In this document: piece by piece, positions 56,350-64,000 of the stretch
Numbering within the stretch: the first letter of the stretch is position 1
Layout: every line of letters begins with the position of its first letter
Source of the DNA: Streptomyces sp. NBC_00464
GTDB taxonomy: Bacteria > Actinomycetota > Actinomycetes > Streptomycetales > Streptomycetaceae
DNA length: 64,000 bases
NCBI RefSeq assembly: GCF_036013915.1
Contig: NZ_CP107899.1
Location: 6,138,001 to 6,202,000 of the forward strand
Direction: 5' to 3'
Notes under the pieces: model-generated
Seen by the model: only the letters and a program-made list of their open reading frames with translations
Told to the model about the DNA's origin: nothing
Database searches by the model: none
Translations under genes and position numbers: made by a program

Positions 56350-57456
56350 TTATGCGCCGGTCCAGGTTTCCGAAACGGCCTTCCGGGCAGCTTCCAGATC
56401 GACCTGCCGGCCCGTATCGGCCAGCGCCGCCCCCAGAGCCGCGAGCGAGGAGAGCACCGCGCCCCGCGTCGCATCCACCCCGTAGTGATTGACCCGGATC
56501 ATCTCCTTGGACAGCGCCCCGCCCCCCGCGATGAGCGGCAGCGACGGGTCGGCCGCGAGCGCCTGCGCGACGAGCTCCGCGGCGTCCACGCCCTCGGGCG
56601 TGCGCAGCGTGGTCGCCACCGGAGCCGCGTCCCCCGCCTCGTGCACATACGGCGTCAGGCCGCCGCCGAGTGCCACCGCGCCGGCCCGGGTGGCAGTGGC
56701 CGCAGCCGCGTGACGGGCCATCAGCGCGTCCAGACCCTCCGCCTCGATCCGCTCCACGCAGGCCTCCAGTGCCAGCATCTCCAGCTGGGCCGGGGCGTGC
56801 AGGAGGGCCTTGCGGCCGCCGTCGATCCAGCGCTCCTTCCAGTCCAGCAGGGAGAGGTAGGAACGGCGCGGGGCCTGCGGGTTGGCGGCGATCCGCTCCC
56901 AGGCGCGTGCACTCACCGACACCGCCGAGACCCCGGCCGGGCCGCCCATCGCCTTCTGCGCGCCGATCACGCACAGGTCCACACCCCACGCGTCCGGCAG
57001 CAGCGGCTCGGCACCCACCGACGCGACGGCATCCAGCATGAACAGCGCCCCGTGCGCCCGGACGACCTCACCGATCTCCGCGACCGGGTTGGTGTTGCCG
57101 GTGGCGGCCTCCGCGTGCACCAGGGACACGAAGTCGATCTCCGGGTGCGCGGCCAGTGCCTCGGCGACCTGGGCGGCGGTCACGGCCGTGTGGAACGGCA
57201 CCGCGAGATCGATGACCTCGGCTCCGCAGTCGCGCAGCCAGTTGCCGAACGTCTGCCCGTACGGCCCCGTGACGATGTTCAGCGCCGTCGAACCGGGCCG
57301 GGCGCCGCCCCTGATGCAGCCTTCGAGGGGGAGGAGCGCCTCGCCCTGCATGATGACGACGTCCTGCTCGGTGGCGAGGAGACCGGCCACCCGCCGCTCG
57401 ATCGCCGCGAAATGCGCGGCGGTGAGCGGGGTCAGGTCGAGGAAGGGGTGCGTCAC
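56350..57456 (-). CDS. Class V PLP aminotransferase (alanine-glyoxylate type)
   Basis: A 368-residue fold-type I PLP enzyme. LMLDAVASVGAEPL-type cofactor loop (here ALFMLDAVASVGAEPL) and Lys168 in LCVIGAQKAMGGPAG form the active site; EMIRVNHYG near the C terminus is typical of serine/alanine-glyoxylate aminotransferases. GTG 57456 is taken as start, with GAAGAGAG upstream; an in-frame ATG at 57537 adds 27 unlikely residues. It lies between ectA and an amidohydrolase gene, as a separate unit with its own terminator. The amino donor is not determinable. Confidence 0.85.
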   Translation of the reverse strand: MTHPFLDLTPLTAAHFAAIERRVAGLLATEQDVVIMQGEALLPLEGCIRGGARPGSTALNIVTGPYGQTFGNWLRDCGAEVIDLAVPFHTAVTAAQVAEALAAHPEIDFVSLVHAEAATGNTNPVAEIGEVVRAHGALFMLDAVASVGAEPLLPDAWGVDLCVIGAQKAMGGPAGVSAVSVSARAWERIAANPQAPRRSYLSLLDWKERWIDGGRKALLHAPAQLEMLALEACVERIEAEGLDALMARHAAAATATRAGAVALGGGLTPYVHEAGDAAPVATTLRTPEGVDAAELVAQALAADPSLPLIAGGGALSKEMIRVNHYGVDATRGAVLSSLAALGAALADTGRQVDLEAARKAVSETWTGA

Positions 57457-57613
57457 GGTGGTGCTCTCTTCGGGATCGGATCGGTGTGCGGCCCGGCCTG
57501 CGAGCCAGGCCTGCACCGAGGGTACCGAGCCCTCCACGGACGGCCCGGACCCGTCCGCCGGATCGGGTCGGACGGGGCGCGGCGCCGGGTCCGGTGCCCC
57601 GTGCGGTGCCTCG

Positions 57614-57619
57614 TACAGT
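57614..57619 (+). promoter_or_regulatory. -10 box of a probable leaderless amidohydrolase transcript
   Basis: TACAGT ends 7 bases before the ATG at 57627 and no Shine-Dalgarno sequence is present, so the mRNA likely starts at the A of the ATG. Confidence 0.5.
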
Positions 57620-57626
57620 GCTGTTC

Positions 57627-58727
57627 ATGAGCGATCACGAGGCGCCGCGGGTGCTGCAGGTGAAGGGGCGGGTGCTCGTCGGCCCCGACGACGTCAGGGA
57701 CGAGCTCTGGGCGGTCGACGGACGGGTCACGTACGAGCGGCCCGCCGGCGCGGACGACGCGGTCGTCGTCACCGGCTGGGCCCTGCCGGGGCTGGTCGAC
57801 GCCCACTGCCACGTCGGGCTCGACCATCACGGAGCCGTCGACGCCGCCACCACCGAGAAGCAGGCCATCGACGACCGGGAGGCCGGCGCGCTGCTCCTGA
57901 GGGACGCGGGCTCGCCGGCCGACACCCGCTGGATCGACGACCGCGAGGACCTGCCGAAGATCATCAGGGCCGGCCGCCACATCGCCAGGACCCGGCGGTA
58001 CACCAGGAACTACGCGTACGAGATCGAGCCGGACGAGCTGGTGGCGTACGTCGGACAGGAAGCGCGCCGCGGGGACGGCTGGGTGAAGCTCGTCGGTGAC
58101 TGGATCGACCGCGAGGTGGGCGACCTGACCGCCTGCTGGCCGCGCGCGGAGGTCGGGGCGGCGATCGCCGAGGCGCACCGGCTGGGTGCCCGGGTCACCG
58201 CCCACTGCTTTGCCGAGGACTCGCTGCGCGATCTCGTCGAGGCCGGGATCGACTGCATCGAGCACGCGACGGGGCTGACCGAGGAGACCATTCCGCTCTT
58301 CGCCGAGCGCGGGGTGGCGATCGTCCCCACCCTGGTCAACATCGCCACCTTCCCCTCGCTCGCGCAGGGCGGCGACGCCAAGTACCCCCGCTGGTCCGCC
58401 CATATGCGCCGGCTGCACGAGCGCCGGTACGACACCGTGCGCGCCGCCTACGACGCGGGGGTGCCGGTGTTCGTCGGCACGGACGCCGGCGGGGTGCTCG
58501 CCCACGGCCTGGTGGCCGACGAGGTCGCGGAGCTGGTCAAGGCGGGCATCCCGGCCCTGGAGGCGCTGTCCGCGACGACGTGGGGAGCCAGGGCGTGGCT
58601 CGGCAGGCCGGGGCTGGAGGAGGGCGCGCCGGCCGACCTGGTGGTGTACGACGAGGACCCGCGGGCGGACGTGCGCGTGCTGGCGGCTCCGCGCCGGGTC
58701 GTCCTGAACGGGCGCGTGATCGGCTGA
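57627..58727 (+). CDS. Amidohydrolase-superfamily enzyme
   Basis: A 366-residue metal-dependent hydrolase. LPGLVDAHCHVGLD supplies the HxH motif, GWVKLVGDW the bridging Lys, VTAHCFAEDS and CIEHATGL the two further His ligands, and PVFVGTDAGG the catalytic Asp. This is the set of the imidazolonepropionase/prolidase-like group. The substrate is unknown. It appears to be transcribed alone from a leaderless promoter and is divergent from the aminotransferase gene. Confidence 0.88.
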   Translation: MSDHEAPRVLQVKGRVLVGPDDVRDELWAVDGRVTYERPAGADDAVVVTGWALPGLVDAHCHVGLDHHGAVDAATTEKQAIDDREAGALLLRDAGSPADTRWIDDREDLPKIIRAGRHIARTRRYTRNYAYEIEPDELVAYVGQEARRGDGWVKLVGDWIDREVGDLTACWPRAEVGAAIAEAHRLGARVTAHCFAEDSLRDLVEAGIDCIEHATGLTEETIPLFAERGVAIVPTLVNIATFPSLAQGGDAKYPRWSAHMRRLHERRYDTVRAAYDAGVPVFVGTDAGGVLAHGLVADEVAELVKAGIPALEALSATTWGARAWLGRPGLEEGAPADLVVYDEDPRADVRVLAAPRRVVLNGRVIG

Positions 58728-59059
58728 GCCGGGGTTTCGGGCCCGTGATGCGCTGTGTTGACCGGTAGTGACCGGGAAGGGTCCCACTCGTTGAATCACT
58801 TCCGCGCACTACGGTGCCGAGGGTGGTCCGAGCCGCCCGCGCTCGGTAAAACGGGTGAAACGGGTGAACTTGAGGAACGCACGTGCCGGAATAATCGAAT
58901 ACAGACGCGGAAACCCCCCTTTGGGGTGAACTCACGTCAGGTGTCTGTCAGTTCACCCTCTGTGCGTAAAGATTCACGGAGTCGAGGCCACCGGTGCCCG
59001 CGATGTCCCTCATTGGACGGCGCCGGTGGCTCCATGTCTCTTGTGGGGGTTCCACCATC
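58728..59059. other. Long intergenic region upstream of the LAETG protein gene
   Basis: No gene is visible. The word GGGTGAA occurs at about 58854, 58863 and 58924 as direct repeats. GGGTGAACT (58924-58932) pairs with AGTTCACCC (58950-58958) as a 9-bp inverted repeat. An AT-richer GTAAAGAT word near 58965 could be a -10 box. The region probably carries the promoter and operators of the surface protein gene. Confidence 0.5.
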
Positions 59060-60145
59060 TTGAACAGCAACACCTTCCGCCTCGCCGCCCTGGCGGTCGC
59101 CGCCGCTCCCGTCGCCCTGCTGGTCGCCGTCCCGGCGCAGGCCACCACCGCGACCACCACCACGACCACCGGCGACGGGAAGGCGAGCGCGGTCGTGCTC
59201 CGGACCGCACTCGACGTCTCGCTCCTCAACAAGACGGTCGACGTGCCGCTGGAGGCCACACTCAACGAGGTGCACGCCCCGCGGAGCGCCGAGAAGACCG
59301 CGCTCAGCGTGAAGCTCGACGGAGTGGAGGGCGGGCAGCCGGTCAGCGTGCTGCGGGCCGATGTGGCCACGGCGAAGGCCACCGTCCGCAAGCACCGCGC
59401 CGAGGGCTACAGCAATGTGGTGAAGGCGCGGTTGCACCTGCCCGGTCTCCCGGGGCTCCCGCTGATCGAGGCCGAGCAGGTCACCTCCAAGGCCGTCTGC
59501 GAGGTCGGCCACAAGCCGGTGGCCGAGTCGAACGTCCTGGGCCATGTGAAGGTCCTCGGCAAGCGGATCACCCTCACCGCCGGAGGCAGCACGCGGGTCG
59601 CGGTGAAGGGCGTCGGCGAGGTGACGCTCGACCTGTCGAAGACGAGCACCACTTCGCGCACCGCGGCCGCGGTGGCGCTCCAGCTGAAGGTTTCGGTCAA
59701 CCCGCTCGAACTGAACGTCGCCGATGTGAAGGGTGAGGTCACACTCGCCGAGGCCACCTGCGAGACGCCGAAGGCTGCTGCCGGCACGGGCGGTGGAGAG
59801 AACGGCGGCGGAGAGAACGGCGGCGGTGACAACGGCGGTTCGACGGACGGCGGTTCCAGCGACGGCGGTTCGACCGACGGCGGTTCGACCGACGGTGGCG
59901 CGACCGACGGCGGATCCGGCACCGCGGGCTCCACGGCAGGCTCCACGGCAGGTTCCACAGCCGGCGACACCGGCGGCGACGTGAAGCCCCAGACCGGCAC
60001 CGGTGACGCGCCCCGGACGGCCGGCGCCGACCTCGCCGAGACGGGCAGCAGCTCCACCACTCCGTACGTCGCCGGTGGCGCAGCCCTTCTGCTCGCAGTC
60101 GGAGCCGGCGCGATGGTCGTCGCCCGGCGGCGCGCGCAGGACTGA
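59060..60145 (+). CDS. LAETG-anchored surface protein (SCO1860 family)
   Basis: A 361-residue secreted protein. Signal peptide (LNSNTFRLAALAVAAAPVALL, cleavage near AQA). A beta-rich domain (about 35-235) contains two Cys (KAVCEVGHKPVAE, EATCETPKA). A low-complexity Gly/Ser/Thr/Asp stalk with repeated GGSTD units spans about 240-320. The sortase signal LAETGSSSTTPYVAGG is followed by a membrane helix and an RRRAQD tail. LAXTG is the class E sortase motif of Streptomyces. The TTG at 59060 gives the cleanest signal peptide; ATG at 59003 is possible. The neighbouring corrin genes match the arrangement I recall for SCO1857-SCO1860 in S. coelicolor. Confidence 0.88.
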   Translation: MNSNTFRLAALAVAAAPVALLVAVPAQATTATTTTTTGDGKASAVVLRTALDVSLLNKTVDVPLEATLNEVHAPRSAEKTALSVKLDGVEGGQPVSVLRADVATAKATVRKHRAEGYSNVVKARLHLPGLPGLPLIEAEQVTSKAVCEVGHKPVAESNVLGHVKVLGKRITLTAGGSTRVAVKGVGEVTLDLSKTSTTSRTAAAVALQLKVSVNPLELNVADVKGEVTLAEATCETPKAAAGTGGGENGGGENGGGDNGGSTDGGSSDGGSTDGGSTDGGATDGGSGTAGSTAGSTAGSTAGDTGGDVKPQTGTGDAPRTAGADLAETGSSSTTPYVAGGAALLLAVGAGAMVVARRRAQD

Positions 60146-60209
60146 CACCCGGCGGAGCGCGTCAGGGCCCGAGGGGACGACCGGGGGGTCGTAGGGGAAT
60201 GAAGGGGGC

Positions 60210-60251
60210 GGCGGGGAGCGGTGTTCCGTATACGGAGCACCGCTCCCCGCC
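60210..60251. terminator. Bidirectional terminator
   Basis: A 14-bp outer stem (GGCGGGGAGCGGTG and complement) plus an inner CCGTATACGG palindrome lie between the convergent surface protein and cobC-like genes. Confidence 0.8.
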
Positions 60252-60278
60252 CGACGCGGGTCCGGCCGGACGGGCCCG

Positions 60279-61382
60279 TTACCGGCTGACCGCGGACAGC
60301 GCCTGGATCGCCTGGTCGAACGCCTGCAGGAAGCGGTTGGTCGTCGTACGGTCCCGCACCGCCAGCCGCAGCCACTCGTCGCCGAGCCCCGGAAACGTAT
60401 CGCCACGCCGGGCCGCGAAGCCCAGCATCCGCAGCCGCTCACGTATCTCGGCGGCCCGCTCCAGCCGGACCAGTACGAACGGTCCCTGCGCCGGCTCCAC
60501 CACCCGTATCTCGGTGAACTCCCGCAGACCCGCCACCAGATGACAGCGGTCCACCACGATCCGGTCGGCCGCCGCAGCCGCCTCGGCCAGCGCCCGCGGC
60601 TCCACACACGCCTCGGCCGCCGCCAGCGCCGGGGACGACACCGGCCAGAGCGGCTGCGCCTCCTCCAGCGTACGAATGGTCTCCGGCGCGGCCGCCACGT
60701 AACCGATGCGCAGCCCGGCCAGCCCCCACGTCTTGGTGAGGCTGCGCAGCACCACGAGCCCGGGGATGTCCGTACGCCCGCACAGCGCCTCGCGTTCGCC
60801 AGGCACCGCGTCCATGAACGCCTCGTCGACCACCAGCGTCCGCCCGGGACGCGCCAGTTGCTCCAGCACGGCCGCCGGATGCAGCACGGACGTCGGGTTG
60901 GTCGGATTGCCGACCACCACCAGATCCGCGTCCGCCGGCACGGCCGCCGGATCCAGCCGGAATCCCTCATCGGCCCGCAGCAGCACCCGTCCCACCTCGT
61001 GCCCGGCCGCGCGCAGCGCCGCCTCGGGCTCGGTGAACTGCGGATGCACCACGACCGGCCGCCGGGCCGGCAGCGCCCGCGCGATCAGCACGAACGCCTC
61101 CGCCGCACCGGCCGTCAACAGAAGCCGTTCCGGGGGGAGTCCGTGCCGTGCGGCGACCGCCGCGCGTGCCTGACGCCCGTCCGGATACGCGGCGAGTTCG
61201 CCCAGGGACGCGGCGATCCGCTCCTTCAGCCAGGCCGGTGGGGTCCCGGCCCGTACGTTGACGGCGAGATCGGTCAGATCCCGGTCCCGTCCCCGTACCT
61301 CCGCGTCACCGTGGTGCCGCAGATCGTGCGCGCCCGCGCCTGTCGCGTCGGGGCGTTCAGTGGGAGTGTGCATGACCGCCAT
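60279..61382 (-). CDS. CobC-like / Rv2231c-family PLP-dependent protein
   Basis: A 367-residue class I/II aminotransferase-fold enzyme. LVVVGNPTNPTSVLHP, TLVVDEAFMDAVPGE and the Schiff-base Lys in VVLRSLTKTWGLAGLRIGY are clear; a C-terminal Arg (WLRLAVRDR) binds the carboxylate. It resembles HisC/CobC proteins such as Rv2231c and sits between corrin genes, so a threonine-phosphate decarboxylase (CobC/CobD-type) role making the aminopropanol arm is likely. Start is ATG 61382, or ATG 61373 three codons later; both overlap the end of the CbiX gene. Confidence 0.82.
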   Translation of the reverse strand: MAVMHTPTERPDATGAGAHDLRHHGDAEVRGRDRDLTDLAVNVRAGTPPAWLKERIAASLGELAAYPDGRQARAAVAARHGLPPERLLLTAGAAEAFVLIARALPARRPVVVHPQFTEPEAALRAAGHEVGRVLLRADEGFRLDPAAVPADADLVVVGNPTNPTSVLHPAAVLEQLARPGRTLVVDEAFMDAVPGEREALCGRTDIPGLVVLRSLTKTWGLAGLRIGYVAAAPETIRTLEEAQPLWPVSSPALAAAEACVEPRALAEAAAAADRIVVDRCHLVAGLREFTEIRVVEPAQGPFVLVRLERAAEIRERLRMLGFAARRGDTFPGLGDEWLRLAVRDRTTTNRFLQAFDQAIQALSAVSR

Positions 61383-62268
61383 GGTGGGGGTGGTGGTGAT
61401 GGCCGTCGTCGTCAGGGTGGAAGTGCGGCTGCTGCGGCAGTCCCACCTTGTCCTCGAAGCCCGGCAGCGCGATCCGGTACACGCAGGAGTCGCAGTTCAT
61501 CCGCAGATCGCCCTTGACGGCCTCCCGGTAGCGCTCCATGACCAGATCGAGCAGTTCTTCCGCGGCACCGATCACCTCGGCCGGCCGGACGTCCAGCTCC
61601 GGATGGGCGGCGGCCCACTCCTCGGTCTGGTGACGCACGCGGTCCGGCAGGATGCCCGTGAAGAGGAAGTACGGCAGAACGACTATGCGCCCCGCACCCA
61701 GCTTCACGCAACGGTCGAGACCGGACGGCACATCAGGAGCGGCCAGCGACACGAAGGCCGTCTCCACACCCGCGTAGCCCCGGCCCTCCCAGAACAGCCG
61801 CGCCGCCTTGTACACCTCGGCGTTGGCGTCCGGGTCGGTGGATCCGCGCCCCACCAGCAGGATCGTCACCTCGGACCGGTCGGTGTCGCCCAGCACCTCG
61901 TCGACCCGCCGCTCCAGCACCTTCAGCAGCGCCGGGTGCGGGCCCAGCGGACGCCCGTAGGTGTACGAGATGCCCGGGTGGCGCTCCTTCTCACGGGTCA
62001 GCGCCGCCGGGATGTCTCCCTTGGCGTGCCCGGCCGAGACCAGCATCAGCGGGACGGCGGCGAAACGCTTGACGCCCTGCTCGACGAGTTCGGTCACGGC
62101 GTCGCCCAGCGGTGGCGGTGACAGTTCGATGAAACCGCCCGCGACGGGCAACTGCGGGTTACGCGCGCCGAGTTCGGCCACGAAGTCACGGAAGGCGGCG
62201 GCCCCGCCCTCGTCCCGGGTGCCGTGGCCGGCGATGAGCAGTGCGGGACGGTCGTTCGGGGTGTTCAC
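61357..62268 (-). CDS. Sirohydrochlorin chelatase (CbiX-like) with His-rich tail
   Basis: A 303-residue protein with two CbiX-type repeats. ALLIAGHGTRDEGG and PLMLVSAGHAKGDIP in the N-terminal half carry His that bind the metal; ILLVGRGSTDPDANAEVYKAARL and GRIVVLPYFLFTGIL form the second half. MNCDSCVYRIALPGFEDKVG adds a Cys pair. The last 22 residues are His-rich (PHFHPDDD, then clusters of His), a likely metal-storage or delivery tail. It inserts Co2+ (or Fe2+ for siroheme) into sirohydrochlorin. GAGGAGC precedes the GTG start. Confidence 0.9.
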   Translation of the reverse strand: MNTPNDRPALLIAGHGTRDEGGAAAFRDFVAELGARNPQLPVAGGFIELSPPPLGDAVTELVEQGVKRFAAVPLMLVSAGHAKGDIPAALTREKERHPGISYTYGRPLGPHPALLKVLERRVDEVLGDTDRSEVTILLVGRGSTDPDANAEVYKAARLFWEGRGYAGVETAFVSLAAPDVPSGLDRCVKLGAGRIVVLPYFLFTGILPDRVRHQTEEWAAAHPELDVRPAEVIGAAEELLDLVMERYREAVKGDLRMNCDSCVYRIALPGFEDKVGLPQQPHFHPDDDGHHHHPHHGGHAHSH

Positions 62269-62318
62269 GGATGCTCCTCGGTGTTCATGGGGGGTGGGGT
62301 GCGGGGCTGCGGGCCGGT

Positions 62319-64000
62319 TCACGGGGCCGCCTCCGCCGCGGGCGCGGCCGACTGCCAGCGGTAGCCGCGCGGGGTGACCATGCGGCCCGCGATCTCGCGG
62401 GTGGCCGTGTTGCCGACGGTGACGACGGTCATCATGTCGACCGATGCCGGGTCCAGCGCGGCCAGCGACGTCACCCGGCTGGACTCGTCGGGCCGCGAGG
62501 CGTTGCGCACGACCCCGACCGGCGTGGCCGGCTCCCGGTGCTCGGCCAGGATCGACAGCGCCTTCGGCAGCTGCCAGTCGCGGCCCCGGCTGCGCGGGTT
62601 GTAGAACGTCACGATGATGTCGGCCTCGGCAGCGGCCCGCACCCGGCGCTCGATGACCTCCCACGGCGTGTGCAGGTCGGAGAGGCTGATCGAGACGTGG
62701 TCGTGGCCCAGCGGGGCGCCCAGGATCGCGGCCGCCGCCAGCGCGGCCGTCACACCCGGCACACCGACCACATCGATGTCGGCGCCCGCCTCGGCCAGCG
62801 CCGGCGAGGCCATCGCGTACACGCCCGCGTCACCGCTGCCGATCAGCGCCACCGCATGCCCCTTGCGCGCCTCGGCGACCGCCGTACGGGCCCGCTCCTC
62901 CTCTGCACCGAGCCCCGACTCCAGAATCGTGGTGCCGGGCCGCAGCAGGTCCCTGATCTGGTCGACGTACTGGTCGAGCCCGACCAGCACCGAAGCCCGC
63001 CGCAGCTCCTCACGGGCGCGCGGCGTCAACAGGTCACGCGCCCCGGGCCCGAGCCCCACGACGGCCAGGCGCCCACGCGGAGCCCGGCGCACCACCGCGC
63101 AGGTGGCCATCGCCGCCCGCCCCTCGGGCTGCGACTTCCGCTTCGGCACGAGGAGTTCACCGCCCCCGGCCAGCGCCGCGGCCTCCGCCACCGAGGGCGT
63201 GCCGACGGCGGCGAGCGGTGCGTCGGACGGATGCGGGACCTCGATCCGGGCCAGCTCATCGGCCGGGTACGTCCGCAACGGCACGCCGAGCCGCGCGGCG
63301 GCGGCCACGATCCCTGGCTCCTGCGCCTTCGCGTCCACGGTCACCAGCTCCGCGACGCTCAGCGGTGAGAGGCCGGCCCCCGCCAGAGCGTCCCGGATCA
63401 GCCCGAGCACCTCGTCCTCGGGCGCGTCCTTGGACGCGCCGACCCCGGCGACGAGCGAGGCGGGCCGCAACACGGCCTCCCGCGCCGTCAGTTGCACGAT
63501 CCGGTCGGTGATGTGCAGCACCGCGGCTCCGGCGGCGTCGGGGTGCACGTTCGGCGGCAGCGCAGGCAACGGCCACACCGCGTCCGCCCGCAACGCCACC
63601 GGCGCACCGTCGAGCATCGCCCGCGACACCCCCGCGACATCCCCCTCCACGGGGAGCCCCAGCATGTCCAGACCGGGAACACCCACCGCGTCCGTCGCCG
63701 TCGTCACCACCGGCGTCGCGCCCAGCACCTCACCGACTGCCACCGCAAGGGCGTTCGCCCCGCCACCGTGCCCGCCGAGCAGCGCCACCGCGTGGCGTCC
63801 CGCCTCGTCGACACAGACGACACCCGGGTCGGCCGCCTTGTCCGCGAGCAGCGGCGCGACCAGCCGCACCACGGCCCCCGTCGCCAGGAAGCACACCAAC
63901 TGCTCGCACTCGGCGAACGCCCGCCGCACGGCCTCGCGCACCGGACCGTCGTAGACCACGGCTCGGCCGGGCCAGGCCGCGGCCAGCCGGTCACGGGCGA
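62319..64000 (-). CDS. CbiG-CobJ fusion (cobalt-precorrin hydrolase / precorrin-3B C17-methyltransferase), 5' end cut
   Basis: A fused corrin-ring contraction enzyme, running off the right edge; about 560 residues remain. The N-terminal CbiG region (VVYDGPVREAVRRAFAECEQLVCFLATGAVVRLVAP, LLGGHGGGANALA) opens the lactone ring by expelling acetaldehyde in the anaerobic-type logic. A CbiG_C domain (LVAGVGASKDAPEDEVLGLI) follows. The C-terminal SAM methyltransferase (RLAVVGLGPGARDLLTPRA, LIGSGDAGVYAMASPAL, IIVTFYNPRSRGRDWQL) is CobJ/CbiH-like. This fusion is usual in actinobacteria. A 50-base gap separates it from the CbiX gene, so they are cotranscribed. Confidence 0.92.
   Translation of the reverse strand, partial: ARDRLAAAWPGRAVVYDGPVREAVRRAFAECEQLVCFLATGAVVRLVAPLLADKAADPGVVCVDEAGRHAVALLGGHGGGANALAVAVGEVLGATPVVTTATDAVGVPGLDMLGLPVEGDVAGVSRAMLDGAPVALRADAVWPLPALPPNVHPDAAGAAVLHITDRIVQLTAREAVLRPASLVAGVGASKDAPEDEVLGLIRDALAGAGLSPLSVAELVTVDAKAQEPGIVAAAARLGVPLRTYPADELARIEVPHPSDAPLAAVGTPSVAEAAALAGGGELLVPKRKSQPEGRAAMATCAVVRRAPRGRLAVVGLGPGARDLLTPRAREELRRASVLVGLDQYVDQIRDLLRPGTTILESGLGAEEERARTAVAEARKGHAVALIGSGDAGVYAMASPALAEAGADIDVVGVPGVTAALAAAAILGAPLGHDHVSISLSDLHTPWEVIERRVRAAAEADIIVTFYNPRSRGRDWQLPKALSILAEHREPATPVGVVRNASRPDESSRVTSLAALDPASVDMMTVVTVGNTATREIAGRMVTPRGYRWQSAAPAAEAAP

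Noticed and set aside
62241..64000. Cobalamin riboswitch near the corrin genes
   Set aside because: No B12-box-like conserved core was found in the short gaps between the corrin genes; the operon start lies outside the window.
1..64000. tRNA, rRNA or tmRNA genes
   Set aside because: No cloverleaf-like or conserved rRNA sequence was noticed on either strand; a covariance-model scan would be the decisive test.

Overview
The window is high-GC actinobacterial chromosome, almost certainly Streptomyces. It shows G/C-ending codons, GTG starts, ATGA/GTGA gene overlaps, GC-rich hairpin terminators without T-tracts, sugar ABC importers without an ATPase gene, an ectABCD cluster, and an LAETG-anchored protein next to corrin genes. 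The right side (ectABCD, class V aminotransferase, amidohydrolase, LAETG protein, CobC-like, CbiX, CbiG-CobJ) looks like conserved chromosome core. No rRNA, tRNA, CRISPR array or intact insertion sequence was seen.

Region 1 (1-3.3 kb): 3' end of a PhoX-type phosphatase gene, a small conserved protein, and a two-domain TerD protein. Region 2 (2.5-22.4 kb and 27.8-30.9 kb) is a pectin-catabolism island. It has uronate dehydrogenase, KdgD dehydratase with an uncharacterised coupled gene, an MFS exporter, a GntR/DHDPS-like/IlvD-Edd cassette, a sugar importer operon (two permeases, Gfo/Idh, DUF6807, GH43, binding protein), and secreted rhamnogalacturonan acetylesterase, PL1 lyase, pectinesterase and PL3 lyase. 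An IclR regulator divergent from alpha-ketoglutarate semialdehyde dehydrogenase completes it. The secreted enzymes deacetylate, demethylate and cut pectin, the importer brings in oligomers, and the oxidative branches are predicted to converge on alpha-ketoglutarate. A 16-bp palindrome (GTTC-N8-GAAC) before the importer and the dehydrogenase, with weaker relatives before kdgD and udh, suggests one regulator ties the scattered operons together.

Region 3 (22.5-27.8 kb): ECF sigma factor with a membrane partner, class B penicillin-binding protein, PAP2 membrane protein, GNAT acetyltransferase. Region 4 (30.9-43.6 kb) is accessory: an aldo/keto reductase behind an unusual leader hairpin, a truncated SDR, Nudix, quinone oxidoreductase/AraC pair, CPBP protease, a pilin-like polymorphic toxin with its immunity gene, a DsbA-family protein, a class V aminotransferase-fold protein, and a MarR/Old Yellow Enzyme pair.

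Region 5 (43.6-51.6 kb) is a galactan locus: LacI regulator, importer (two permeases and binding protein), divergent GH42 beta-galactosidase and secreted GH53 endo-galactanase, with two LacI-type operators in the divergent promoter. Region 6 (51.6-64 kb): VOC/DinB-like fusion, ectDCBA osmolyte operon, aminotransferase, amidohydrolase, LAETG surface protein, and three corrin-pathway genes running off the right edge.
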